64,000 bases of DNA from Bifidobacterium rousetti (lineage in GTDB: Bacteria > Actinomycetota > Actinomycetes > Actinomycetales > Bifidobacteriaceae). The position numbers were made by a program, and so were the translations under genes. Shown here in pieces: positions 51,582-60,733 of this stretch. Numbering within the stretch: position 1 is the stretch's first letter; every line of letters starts with the position of its first letter. Location: contig NZ_PEBH01000007.1 of assembly GCF_008698235.1 (NCBI RefSeq), forward strand, positions 124,001-188,000. Direction: 5' to 3'. Under the pieces are notes generated by a model, which saw nothing but the letters and a program-made list of their open reading frames with translations, searched no databases and had not been told where the DNA came from.

Positions 51582-52382
51582 TCACTCCTCGCCGCCGGTC
51601 TTGGCGGCCTTGGTCGGGTCGGCGAAGCCGATCGGCAGGTCGCCCTCGCGCTGGGCGCCCTCCTCGGTGGAGCCGGTGAAGGCCGGACGGCCGCCCGCGG
51701 CCTCGTACGCGGCGCGGGCCTTCTCGTCGTTCCACTTCTCGCCGACGAGCACGCCGTGATTGAGCATGATCTCGCGTTCGGCGCAGCTGGCGACCAGCGC
51801 GTCGTGCGTGACGACGATGATCGTCGTGCCCTGATCGTGCAGCTGGCGGAACAGGTCGAGGACGATCTTCTCGTTCTTCTCGTCGAGGTTGCCGGTCGGC
51901 TCGTCGGCGAGGATGAGCTTCGGATCGTTAATGAGCGCGCGGGCGATGCACACGCGCTGCTGCTCGCCGCCGGAGAGCTGGCCGGGCAGGTGGTGGGCGC
52001 GGTCCTTCAACCCCACACGGTCCAGCGCCTCGAGGGCCTGCTTCTCGTCGACGACCGAGTGGTAGTACTGGGCGACCATCACGTTCTCAACGGCCGTCAG
52101 ATGCGGCACGAGGTAGAACTTCTGGAACACCAGGCCGATCATGTTCTTGCGCACGTCGGCCAGCTGCGCGGCGTTGAGGTCCTCGAGCTTGCGGCCCTCC
52201 AGCTTCACGGAGCCCTTCGACGGCGAGTCCATGCAGCCGATCATGTTCATCAGCGTGGTCTTGCCGGAGCCGGACGAGCCGACGATCGCCAGCCATTCGC
52301 CCTGCGGCACGGTGAGGTTCAGATCGTCCACGGCGTGCAGGTCACCGTAGATCTTCGAGATGTGATCGAGTTCAAGCAGCAT
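51582..52382 (-). CDS. ABC transporter ATP-binding protein of the P19-type iron system
   Basis: 266 residues from the ATG at 52382, preceded by AAAGGA. Walker A GSSGSGKT near 34, Q-loop [11 protein letters not shown], signature LSGGEQQR near 138, Walker [13 protein letters not shown]. The ~40-residue C-terminal extension is polar. The MacB/LolD type fits the two FtsX-like permeases just upstream. Last gene of the iron operon, corresponding in position to the ATPase of the Campylobacter p19 locus (cj1663 by my recollection). Confidence 0.9.
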   Translation of the reverse strand: MLLELDHISKIYGDLHAVDDLNLTVPQGEWLAIVGSSGSGKTTLMNMIGCMDSPSKGSVKLEGRKLEDLNAAQLADVRKNMIGLVFQKFYLVPHLTAVENVMVAQYYHSVVDEKQALEALDRVGLKDRAHHLPGQLSGGEQQRVCIARALINDPKLILADEPTGNLDEKNEKIVLDLFRQLHDQGTTIIVVTHDALVASCAEREIMLNHGVLVGEKWNDEKARAAYEAAGGRPAFTGSTEEGAQREGDLPIGFADPTKAAKTGGEE

Positions 52383-52421
52383 GATGATTCCTTTTTCGCG
52401 GATTGGCACGGATTGGCGCGA

Positions 52422-53771
52422 TTACTCCTCGCGCAGCACGATGGCGGGGTCGATGCGCGAGGCGCGCGAGACGGGCGGGATGGAGGCGAGCACGGCGACC
52501 AGGGCGCTGAAGAGCACCGAGCCGATCGCGAGCGGCCAGTTGACGGGCAGCGACCTCTGGAACACGACGCCGGTGAGCACGCGGGCCAGCGCGTAGCCGA
52601 TGCCGGTGCCGATCAGGCCGCCGATCAGGCCGTACAGCGCGCTTTCGACGTAGAACTCCATGCCGATCGAGCCGCTGGACGCGCCGAGCGCCTTTCTCAG
52701 GCCGATCTCGTAACTGCGCTGGGAGACGATCGAGCTGATCGTCGTGGACACGCCGACGAGGGTGAGCACAAGCACGACAATGGAGACGATCCAGAACAGG
52801 GTCTGCAGCATCGTGATGATGCGCGTGTCGGAGGAGGTGATCTTGGTGACCTGCTGCGCCTTGACGTGCATCGACGTCATGTCGTTGATCGACTTGACGG
52901 TGGCGGCGAGGTCGTCGCCGGACGCGGAGGCGGAGTATTCGATCACGTCGACGCCGCGCGTGACGCCGGTGAGCTTGTCGACGTCGGCGCTGGTCGCGTA
53001 GATGATCGAATCCTCGCTGCCGCCGGTGTCGACGATGCCGGCGACGCGGAACTCGGTGCCCTGCGTGTCCATGATGTCGCTGGAGACGCGGCCGTCCTGC
53101 GTGGGCTGGTTGGAGGTGGACTGGGACTGCTGGCCGGAAGTCTCTCCCCCAGTCTCGGCGTTCGCCGAGCCAGCCCCCTCGTCAGAGGGGGCCGAGGACG
53201 AGGACGAGGACGAGGACGACGCGGCGTTGTCGGAGGCGCGGTAGCCGATGGTGATGCCGCTGCCGACCTTGGCGCCGAGGGCGTCGGCGACGTCGCGGCC
53301 GATGAGCACCTTGCCGTCGGAGGGCCAGGAGCCCTCGACGTTCCAGTGGTGGTTGAGGTTCTCGACCTGGGCGGGGTCGACGCCGGCCATCACGTACGGC
53401 GCGGCGTTGACGCGCACGTTCTCGTAGCGGTAGGTCGCGTATTTGGCGGAGCCCTTGGCGCGCACCATCTCGGTGGTGTGCTTGACCATCGCCGCGTCGA
53501 TGCCGGTCTTCGCGGCGGAGGCGTCGGACAAGGTCGAATCAGCCGACGCGCCCGACGGATCATCCGTCTCTCCGGTCGGGGTGACGATGAGGTTCGCGCC
53601 GTACGCGCGCATCTCGTCGTTCATCTGCTGCGGGACGGCGATGCAGATCGCCGCGAGGCAGAACAGCGTGGCCGCGCCGACCAGCGACGCGACGACGGCC
53701 ATGATCGCACGCGACCGGCGGCGGAACACCGCGCCGAAGAGCATGCGGAAGAACATACCGGTATTGGTCAT
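52422..53771 (-). CDS. FtsX/MacB-like permease of the P19-type iron system
   Basis: 449 residues: a TM helix near 22-45, an external MacB-like domain to about 300, and three helices in 315-440 with the usual motif GLRKALGASSGSIGMEF. A Ser-run and the insert APSDEGAGSANAETGG at about 190-215 are encoded by a REP-like element (53141-53196) that keeps the frame. It pairs with the 435-residue permease. Substrate unknown; the p19 literature suggests a function in iron uptake or redox at the surface. Confidence 0.88.
   Translation of the reverse strand: MTNTGMFFRMLFGAVFRRRSRAIMAVVASLVGAATLFCLAAICIAVPQQMNDEMRAYGANLIVTPTGETDDPSGASADSTLSDASAAKTGIDAAMVKHTTEMVRAKGSAKYATYRYENVRVNAAPYVMAGVDPAQVENLNHHWNVEGSWPSDGKVLIGRDVADALGAKVGSGITIGYRASDNAASSSSSSSSSAPSDEGAGSANAETGGETSGQQSQSTSNQPTQDGRVSSDIMDTQGTEFRVAGIVDTGGSEDSIIYATSADVDKLTGVTRGVDVIEYSASASGDDLAATVKSINDMTSMHVKAQQVTKITSSDTRIITMLQTLFWIVSIVVLVLTLVGVSTTISSIVSQRSYEIGLRKALGASSGSIGMEFYVESALYGLIGGLIGTGIGYALARVLTGVVFQRSLPVNWPLAIGSVLFSALVAVLASIPPVSRASRIDPAIVLREE
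53141..53196. repeat. REP-like element inside a permease gene
   Basis: Reads TCTCCCCCAGT, hairpin CTCGGCG-TT-CGCCGAG, CCAGCCCCCTC-GTCA-GAGGGGGCC. Same architecture as the intergenic copies near 38652, 50551 and 56517. Here it is translated in frame within an external loop. Confidence 0.75.
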
Positions 53772-53852
53772 AGGTCGGCTTCCTCCATCTCGATTGATTT
53801 CACGGTTCCCATCGCGATCGCCCTGTCCGCACGGGCAGCGCGTCCGAATGAC

Positions 53853-55160
53853 TCAGCGGCCATGGAGCACCTCCGCGGGCTTGACGCTCAGGATCGAGCG
53901 GATCGACGACGACGCGGCGACGAGCACGGTGAGCGCGAGCAGCACGAACACGAGGACGAACACCATCGGGCGCATCGTGATGCCCGACGCGAACACCACC
54001 TGTCCGATGAGCTGCGCGACGCCCGAGCCGAACAATGCGCCGACGATCGCGCCGACGAGCGAGATCGCGGCGGTTTCGGCGAGCATCAGGCGGGAGACGG
54101 CGCCATCGGTCGCGCCGATCGCCTTGAGCAGCGCGAGCTCGCTGGAGCGTTCGGAGATCGAGGCGGCCATGAGATTCGCGACCGCGACCGCCGCGGCAAC
54201 GAGGCTCAGCGCGGTCATCAGGATCATCACGGCCTGCGTCTTCTGCAGCACGTTGCCCTGTAGGGCGGCGACCTGACGCACCTGCTTGGCGACGGCGCCC
54301 GGGATCACCTCCTCGATCTGGTAGGCGATCGAGCTCGGGTAGGCGGTGCAGTACCACGTCTCCCACTCGTCCTGACTCAGCGCGGCCGGGTTCTGCGAGG
54401 CCTTGCGCGCCAGATCGTTCTCCGGCGTGGTCAGCGCCTTGACCTCGATCTTGTCGACCGAATCGGGCAGGTTCGCGAGCACCTGCGCGGCGGAGGAGGC
54501 CATGTAGAGCGAGCTGTTGTCGTCGTCGCCGGAATCGTAGACGCCGGTGAGTGTGATCTTCTGCTCGTTGGTCTTGCCGTCGGCGGTCTTCTTGGTGAGG
54601 GTGATCGTGTCGCCCGTCTTGACGCCCAGCTTCTCGGCGAGGGTCGTGCCGATGACGCCCTGATCGCTGTCGTCCTTCGGCCACGCGCCGTCGAGCTTCC
54701 ACCACGAGCGCATGCCCTCGACGCCGACCACGGTCGACTCGCCGGACGCCAGTTTGAGGGTCTTGTTGAACCATGTGCCGACGACCGGCACGTCCACGCC
54801 GTCGACGGTGGCGTGCACGTTGAGCTGCGGCGCGAAGTTCGTGATGTTGAACGCCCAGAAGATCGTCTTGATCTTCGGCGCGTCCGACTCCTTGAGGAAC
54901 GCGGTCGGATCGGACTGGTCGCCCGCCGCCGAGCCGGCCTCGGTGTTGTACAGGTCGGAGACCACCGCGTCGGCCTTCGGCTGGACGACGATGTTCGAAC
55001 CGTACGTGGACAGCTCGGCGTTGAGCTTGTCGCCCACGTCGAAGACGACGCCGAGCATCGCGACCGACACCGTGGCCGACAGGCACACGGTCAGGGCGAT
55101 GAGCAGGCGCCGACGCAGCTGGCGCGTGAACGACCGCGCGATCATACGCAGAAAGAACAT
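53853..55160 (-). CDS. FtsX/MacB-like permease of the P19-type iron system
   Basis: 435 residues. First TM helix at about 15-40 (RRLLIALTVCLSATVSVAMLGVVF), an external domain with repeated alternation of strands to about 300, and then helices in 305-425 with the motif LALLKAIGATDGAVSRLM. It begins 37 bases after the DUF2318 gene. Two similar permeases in a row with one ATPase match the P19-associated transporter of Campylobacter and related loci in Actinobacteria. Confidence 0.88.
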   Translation of the reverse strand: MFFLRMIARSFTRQLRRRLLIALTVCLSATVSVAMLGVVFDVGDKLNAELSTYGSNIVVQPKADAVVSDLYNTEAGSAAGDQSDPTAFLKESDAPKIKTIFWAFNITNFAPQLNVHATVDGVDVPVVGTWFNKTLKLASGESTVVGVEGMRSWWKLDGAWPKDDSDQGVIGTTLAEKLGVKTGDTITLTKKTADGKTNEQKITLTGVYDSGDDDNSSLYMASSAAQVLANLPDSVDKIEVKALTTPENDLARKASQNPAALSQDEWETWYCTAYPSSIAYQIEEVIPGAVAKQVRQVAALQGNVLQKTQAVMILMTALSLVAAAVAVANLMAASISERSSELALLKAIGATDGAVSRLMLAETAAISLVGAIVGALFGSGVAQLIGQVVFASGITMRPMVFVLVFVLLALTVLVAASSSIRSILSVKPAEVLHGR

Positions 55161-55196
55161 GGTGTTTGCCTCCGTCTCAATGCATCGCTGACTGCA

Positions 55197-56474
55197 TCAC
55201 TGGAAGTGGGCGCTCAGCGCGTCCAGGTCGGCGGTCTGGATCGTGATCTTGCCGCCGCCCATCTTGAACGGGAACGGTATCGGGTTGCATCCGCCCTTGA
55301 AGCCGATCGTCGCCAGGTTGATGGCGACCTCGCACTTCTTGCAGATGATCTTGCCGTCCTTCTCGTAGTAGCCGGCGTCGCCGCAGTTCTCGCACGCGTC
55401 GAGGCCGACGCCGTACGCGCCGCCGTTCTTCTTGATGATAATGAAGCGCATCTCGGTGCCGTCCTTCGCTTTGTATTCGAAGCGGTGCAGGTGCCCGTCC
55501 CCGACCTGCGCGAACGTGATCGTCGCGACGCCGTCCTTCAACGAGTAGTCCTCCGGCGGGGAGAGGGTGATCTGCTGGGTGGTGGCGGACACGCCGACGG
55601 TGAGCGTCAGGGTCACGCCGATCATCGCGACGAGGCTCCACACGGCGGAGGCGATCGCGCGGCGGCGGAACGCCTTGTGACGGCGCACGGTCGCCTCGTT
55701 GACGCCGGGCTCGGGCTTCGTCTTCATGCGGAATCCCGCGACCATCGAGGCGACGGCCGGGATAGCGAACACCAGCGCCTGCACCATGATCATCTGCTGG
55801 TTGTGGTTGATCGAGAAGACGAGCGGCTGGAACAGGAACCGCGGGAAGTACAGGGAGTGGGCCTGGATCATCTGCAGCAGGCCGGTCGCGTGCTGGATGA
55901 ACAGGATCGCCATCATCAGCACCGAGGCGACGGTGAACGAGACGCGCACGGCCGTCGAGCGCATCGTGCGGAAGATCAGGGCGACGACCGTCGAGGCGGC
56001 GAGCCCGAGCAGGAAGCCGAGGGCGCGCAGCAGCATGTCGGAGGTGAAGATCGGGGCGTCCGGCTCCACCCAGATCGTCAGCTGGAGGATCACGTCCGGC
56101 AGGGCGTAGAAGAGGGTCAGGGCGATCGCGATCGCGGACACCAGGTTGGCGAGGTGCATCCAGATCGCGTGCTTGCGCCAGTCCTTGACGATCCACGGGG
56201 AGGCGATCACCGCGGCGATCGCGAGCAGGTCGACGACGACGGCGACCGTAAGGACCGGCTGGTTGACGAAGGTGCGCTGGTTGATGACGGCCGTGGCGCG
56301 CAGGGCCGCGAACACGATGGCCGCGACCGTGCCGAGGATGAATCCCCACAGGCGCCAATGGGAGCTGATCGGCTTGTCCTTGCCCTCGCCGACCGTGAGC
56401 ATCACGCTCAGGCACATGACCAGCAACGCGGGGGCCAGCGTCCCCGGCATCACCGCAACGAATTGTTCAAGCAT
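55197..56474 (-). CDS. DUF2318 Fe-S membrane protein of the P19-type iron system
   Basis: 425 residues. About nine TM helices in 1-290, then a ~110-residue domain with Cys pairs (ACENCGD and IICKKCE) and the closing GGCNPIPFPFKMGGGKI, the signature of DUF2318. Members of this family accompany FTR1/P19 iron transporters and are thought to pass electrons or metal across the membrane. The start is chosen at the ATG that precedes the first helix. Confidence 0.88.
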   Translation of the reverse strand: MLEQFVAVMPGTLAPALLVMCLSVMLTVGEGKDKPISSHWRLWGFILGTVAAIVFAALRATAVINQRTFVNQPVLTVAVVVDLLAIAAVIASPWIVKDWRKHAIWMHLANLVSAIAIALTLFYALPDVILQLTIWVEPDAPIFTSDMLLRALGFLLGLAASTVVALIFRTMRSTAVRVSFTVASVLMMAILFIQHATGLLQMIQAHSLYFPRFLFQPLVFSINHNQQMIMVQALVFAIPAVASMVAGFRMKTKPEPGVNEATVRRHKAFRRRAIASAVWSLVAMIGVTLTLTVGVSATTQQITLSPPEDYSLKDGVATITFAQVGDGHLHRFEYKAKDGTEMRFIIIKKNGGAYGVGLDACENCGDAGYYEKDGKIICKKCEVAINLATIGFKGGCNPIPFPFKMGGGKITIQTADLDALSAHFQ

Positions 56475-56516
56475 TCGGCGCCCTTTCCTTGTGGGGTTTT
56501 GGATTGTCCTGCGCGC

Positions 56517-56574
56517 CCTCGGCTCCCCTTGTCAGGGGAGCTGGCCCGCGAAGCGGGTCTGAGGGGTAGTCAAT
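56517..56574. repeat. REP-like palindromic element
   Basis: Inverted relative to the copy at 38652-38706 and with the same ATTGACTACCCCTCAG flank. It lies between the P19-like and DUF2318 genes, within the operon. A second hairpin, CCCCCTCTTAGGTTGAGGGGG, is visible at about 56626-56646. Confidence 0.75.
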
Positions 56575-56716
56575 GCGATAACGGACTTCCGGGCGCAGAA
56601 TACTATGCGCCTTATCGGCCGAAAGCCCCCTCTTAGGTTGAGGGGGCTCTGTTGGGTTGTTAGGTGGCGGAGACAATCACTCCGCCGTGGTGATTTCCGC
56701 CGTTTCGCGGCCGAAA

Positions 56717-57424
56717 TTACCACTGACGCGGGGTGTACTCCCAGTTGTCGAAGGTGACCTCGATCGGCTCGGTCCAGAAGTGGCCCTTGACGCCGGTCTC
56801 CGGGTCGACGTGGAGCATCCAGCCCTTCTTGGCCGGGGACTCGATCGAGAGCTTCAGCTGGTAGGTGCCGGCCTTGTCGAGCTTGACGTTGGCGCCGTAG
56901 TGCGGGCCGTCGGAGGCGTTCATCTGCATGAAGGTACCGGAGGTGGCGGTGCCGCCCTCGACTTCCTTGCCGGTGGACTTGTCGATGATCGTGTAGTTGA
57001 CGGTCAGGTCAGGGATGAAGTCAGTCTTGCCGTAGCCGAGCTCGGTGCCCTTCTCGTTGGCGTGGATGTCGGCCTCGAGGTGGAAGGAGGCGTCCGCGGC
57101 CTTGAGGCCCATGGAGGACGGCTCCATGTCGATCGGCTGGAAGTAGACGGCGCCGACGGTCAGCGGGCCGGCCTCCTGATCCTGCTCCTCGGCGGTGCCG
57201 GACGGGCCGACCGGGACCTCCTCGAAGCCGGCGCCGGCGTCGGAGGCGGCGGCGTCATCGGAGCTGGAGGAGTCCGAGCTGGAGGAGTCGGAGGACTGCG
57301 AGGAGGAGTCCGACTTCGTGTCGGCGGTGCTGGTGTTGGAGGAACCGCAGGCGGCCATCGTGAAGGTCATCGAGCCGGCGAGCAGCAGGCCGAGCAGAGC
57401 GGCCATCTTCTTGTTCTTCATCAT
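56717..57424 (-). CDS. P19/Tp34-type periplasmic iron-binding lipoprotein
   Basis: 235 residues. Signal peptide with lipobox TMAACGSS (Cys near 26), then a long Ser/Asp linker to about 70. A beta-sandwich follows with family features: VGAVYFQPIDMEPSSMG (metal-binding Met/Glu), FHLEADIHANEKGTELGYG (His pair), and FMQMNASDGPHYGANVKL (Met/His). P19 binds iron and copper outside the membrane and passes iron to FTR1. A possible alternative start is the second Met. Confidence 0.9.
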   Translation of the reverse strand: MMKNKKMAALLGLLLAGSMTFTMAACGSSNTSTADTKSDSSSQSSDSSSSDSSSSDDAAASDAGAGFEEVPVGPSGTAEEQDQEAGPLTVGAVYFQPIDMEPSSMGLKAADASFHLEADIHANEKGTELGYGKTDFIPDLTVNYTIIDKSTGKEVEGGTATSGTFMQMNASDGPHYGANVKLDKAGTYQLKLSIESPAKKGWMLHVDPETGVKGHFWTEPIEVTFDNWEYTPRQW

Positions 57425-57533
57425 TTCTTGTTCTCTCCTATGTTGGGTTGTGATTGGAGTTCACAGATTGGTTGGTTGTTGAATTATCGATTACTCGGGA
57501 AAGTCTGTATGGGCGGATAGTGGATTCGGCCGG

Positions 57534-59318
57534 TCACTTCGCGGCAACGGCTCCGGCGTTCGCGGACGCCTTGAGCCGACGCTGCTTGATGAAGCCGACC
57601 ACGAACAGCGCGATCACGGCGATGGCGGCAAGCACCTGCGCCACGATGCACTCGACGTACGGGTAGAAGCCGAGCCAGTCGTTCGTCGGCACGCCCTGCA
57701 GGTAGATGGCCGGGAGCGCGTCGCCCTCGATCAGCGCGTGCACGCCGCCGCCGGCGAAGACGACCACGAGCACGGACATGAGGATCGACGTGACGAGGAA
57801 GAACGGTCCGATCGGGATCTTCACCGACGTGAATCGGATGATCAGGAAGATGATGACGAGCACGACGGCCGCGGCGATGCCGCCGGTCCACATGCCCTTC
57901 GAATCCTGGCTCATCGAGTAGATCGACTCGTAGAAGATCACGGTTTCGGCGCCCTCGCGGAACACGGCGAGGAAGCTCAGCATCGCGAGCGAGACGACCG
58001 TGCCGAACGCGATCTGCTCACCGGATTCGGCCTGCGAGGAGGCGGTCTTGACGGCCGCTTCGGTCTTGGTCCTGATGTAGCGGTTCCACGCCTCGACCGA
58101 GCTCTTGTTGAGCATCCAGTTGCTGGTCCACAGCAGCATGCACATGGCCACGAGCGCGCACACGCCCTCCATGATCTCCTGCTGCGGGCCGGAGCCGCCG
58201 AACAGCAGGCCGAAGATCACTGCGATGACGCCGGAACCGGCGAGGCCGACGAGCACGCCGACGTAGATCCACTTGGTGAGCTTCCTGTTGCCGGACTTGA
58301 CGAGGTAGGCGATCACGGCGGCGACGACGAGCAGCGCCTCAAGACCCTCGCGCACGAGGATGATGAACGACTGGCCGACGGCGCTGGTGATGAACTTGGT
58401 GAAGCCGCCCTCCTTGTCGGCGGTTCCGCCGTCGAGGATGCCCGCGTCCTTGACCAGCATGGCCTTCAGGTCGTCGATGAGCTTCTTGGTCTCCTTGGGG
58501 GAGGCGCCGGTGTTCATCGCCTTGCGGGACATCTTGAACTGGTATTCGACCTCGGAGACGCGGCTGCCGCTGATGGCGTTCATCACGTTCTTCTCGAAGC
58601 CGAGCTTCTCGTAGTACTGGTAGTAGGCGTTGTTGACGAGGGTCGCGCCCTTGGCGCCGTCGCCCTTCTCGTACGCCTTATAGGCGTTGTCGAGGATCGG
58701 GGTCATCTCGTTGGCCACGTCGGTCCAGGAACGGTTGCCCTTGCCCGGGTTCTTCTTCTTTTTGGCGTCGAGTTCCTTGCGCTCCTTGGCGAGCTGCTCC
58801 TGCAGGGCCTTGGCGTAGGCGCGCGGCTTGGCGAGCTGCGCATTGGCGTCGAGCTGCTGGCCGGTGGCGTCGAGGTCGGCGGTCAGCGCGGTGATCTTCT
58901 CGTCGATCTGCGCGTCGTTGCCGGGCACGTAGGAGAGGTTCTGGATGTCCTGGAACGCCTGCTGCTGGGCGGCCTGCTTGTCGGCGCCGATCGTCTGGCT
59001 GACCACGGCGGTGAAGTTGGAGGCCACGTAGATCGTGTTGTACGCGGCCATGAAGTCGGAGGTGGAACCCGCGGTGTTGCCGGACTTGTACTCATTGATG
59101 CCGGACTGGAGCTGCTTGTCCATCGCCTTGGCGACGGCGGTCCACGACTCGTAGTCGGTGGCGGAGCTGGTCGACGACTCGGCGGCGGAGGCGGCGCGCG
59201 GGGCGACGGCGAGCGCGGCGATCATGAGCACGGCCAGCAGCGCCGCGGCGGACGCGCACATTCCCTTGCGTAATCCCGTCGAGGCGCGTTTGAGCACAGC
59301 GAACGCGCGTGAAGACAT
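57534..59318 (-). CDS. FTR1-family high-affinity iron permease
   Basis: 594 residues from the ATG at 59318, preceded by GAGAGGA. Signal peptide at about 1-40, an external helical region to ~300, then seven TM helices. The two iron-binding REXXE motifs are REGLE near 323 and REGAE near 454. First gene of the operon FTR1, P19-like, DUF2318, two permeases, ATPase. The 59319-59584 upstream stretch holds the promoter region; I see no clear DtxR or Fur box. Confidence 0.9.
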   Translation of the reverse strand: MSSRAFAVLKRASTGLRKGMCASAAALLAVLMIAALAVAPRAASAAESSTSSATDYESWTAVAKAMDKQLQSGINEYKSGNTAGSTSDFMAAYNTIYVASNFTAVVSQTIGADKQAAQQQAFQDIQNLSYVPGNDAQIDEKITALTADLDATGQQLDANAQLAKPRAYAKALQEQLAKERKELDAKKKKNPGKGNRSWTDVANEMTPILDNAYKAYEKGDGAKGATLVNNAYYQYYEKLGFEKNVMNAISGSRVSEVEYQFKMSRKAMNTGASPKETKKLIDDLKAMLVKDAGILDGGTADKEGGFTKFITSAVGQSFIILVREGLEALLVVAAVIAYLVKSGNRKLTKWIYVGVLVGLAGSGVIAVIFGLLFGGSGPQQEIMEGVCALVAMCMLLWTSNWMLNKSSVEAWNRYIRTKTEAAVKTASSQAESGEQIAFGTVVSLAMLSFLAVFREGAETVIFYESIYSMSQDSKGMWTGGIAAAVVLVIIFLIIRFTSVKIPIGPFFLVTSILMSVLVVVFAGGGVHALIEGDALPAIYLQGVPTNDWLGFYPYVECIVAQVLAAIAVIALFVVGFIKQRRLKASANAGAVAAK

Positions 59319-59584
59319 GATGATTGAATTCCTCTCTAATCCAAAACTGCCCACAGGATAGATAAGAAATTCTTGGAACAACAGTCTTGATTTTTCGCCG
59401 TCCGTGAGGTAGTCGGGTTTTCACGGGGTTGTCGAAAGGGTGAACCCGCGGAAAACGGCCGAAAATCGGTCCACCTCACGAATCAGCTCATCTCACTATT
59501 CGGACATCATACCCTCCCGTCTCATCCCCGTTCCGCATCGCAAGACGGTTTGACGGGCGATCCGATGCGGTACACGCGCGCCGT

Positions 59585-60595
59585 TCACCCGAACGCGCGG
59601 ACCAGCCGCTCCCCCTCCTCGCGGGAGACCGGCAGGATGGAGCCGTGGCGGGCGCCGTCCGGCATGAGGTACGCGCCCCCGGGCACAGGATGGAAGGAGT
59701 CCGGTCTTGTCGGGTCGTCGCCGATCAGGGGGAAATAGCCCTTCTTGGCACCCATGTATTCGTCGAGGTACAGCAGGGCGCGTCCATCGGCAAGGCGAAC
59801 CGCCGAGGGCCCCTCGACGCCGCGCAGTCCGTCGATCCCGCATTGGGGGACGCGCGCGAAGGACGGGGAGAGGGCGCTGACGCCCGCAACGTATACAACG
59901 CCCGGGGCGAGCAGCTCCGGCGACCGGTAAACGCCGATCGTCTTGTCGGTCTCGTTCTTGAGATAGAGCACCCAGCAGTCACCGGAATCACCGCCGTCGC
60001 CGGGGACGGAAGCGGAACGCCACAGCGTCAGTTCGGCGTCGATGCACGAATGGCTCCGCTCGATGAGCAGGAACGGATCGGAGAACACCGCGAAATCGCG
60101 GGCCCACCGGGCGTAGACGCGCTCCCTGGCGTAGCCGTCCGCCGCGCACGCGCTCGACCAGTACACGAGGAAGGCGTCGCGATCGGGCACGAAGGTGGCC
60201 TTCGGCGCCCACACGTTACCGAGCGGCAGATCGCCCGCCATGTCGACGGACTCCGGGCCGCGCCACGAGACGAGGTCGTCGGAGCGCCACACGAGCATCG
60301 CGTGGCTGCCGCGCACCTGCATCACATCCCAGTCGGGGGTGCCGTCGGCGGCCGCATAGCGGGGGTGCTTCGTGTTGAGATCCGTGGCGATCAGCACGAA
60401 CCCGCCGTGCGGCAGCCGCACGAGGAACGGGTCGCGCGCGCCGCCGTCGCCAATGGACGAACGCAGGACGGGAGCCCCGCCGTTGAGGGCCCGCCAACGC
60501 AGGGCGTCGTCGCTGACGGCGAAACGCACCTGCTGATCGTCGTCGAGGGCGTCATCGCCATGGAAGTAGGCGTACAGGTATCGCGTGTCGGACAC
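59585..60595 (-). CDS. Glycoside hydrolase, GH43-like five-bladed propeller
   Basis: 336 residues, no signal peptide, so intracellular. Early RDPFLVRLPHGGFVLIATD gives the likely base Asp, DAELTLWR is a middle strand (possible pKa-modulating Asp), and the general acid is the Glu of RGVEGPSAV near 262. Such enzymes act on arabinose- or xylose-containing oligosaccharides. It lies downstream of a sugar-binding lipoprotein, suggesting one uptake-and-degradation unit controlled by the LacI protein. Exact substrate unknown. Confidence 0.75.
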   Translation of the reverse strand: MSDTRYLYAYFHGDDALDDDQQVRFAVSDDALRWRALNGGAPVLRSSIGDGGARDPFLVRLPHGGFVLIATDLNTKHPRYAAADGTPDWDVMQVRGSHAMLVWRSDDLVSWRGPESVDMAGDLPLGNVWAPKATFVPDRDAFLVYWSSACAADGYARERVYARWARDFAVFSDPFLLIERSHSCIDAELTLWRSASVPGDGGDSGDCWVLYLKNETDKTIGVYRSPELLAPGVVYVAGVSALSPSFARVPQCGIDGLRGVEGPSAVRLADGRALLYLDEYMGAKKGYFPLIGDDPTRPDSFHPVPGGAYLMPDGARHGSILPVSREEGERLVRAFG

Positions 60596-60733
60596 GGTTC
60601 ATCCTCCATGTGTCGTATATCAATCAAACAAAAAGCGCACGGCCCAAGGAAGGAGTAGAGAGCCGTGCGCTTTCGGTCGGTCGCGCTCGCCGGTCAGCGG
60701 TACGCCCGCGAGCGCGAAGTCTGAGTCAGTGGA

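Noticed and set aside
59319..59530. DtxR/Fur box before FTR1
   Set aside because: No match to the usual 19-bp palindromes could be seen; AAGAATTTCTT is too short and imperfect.
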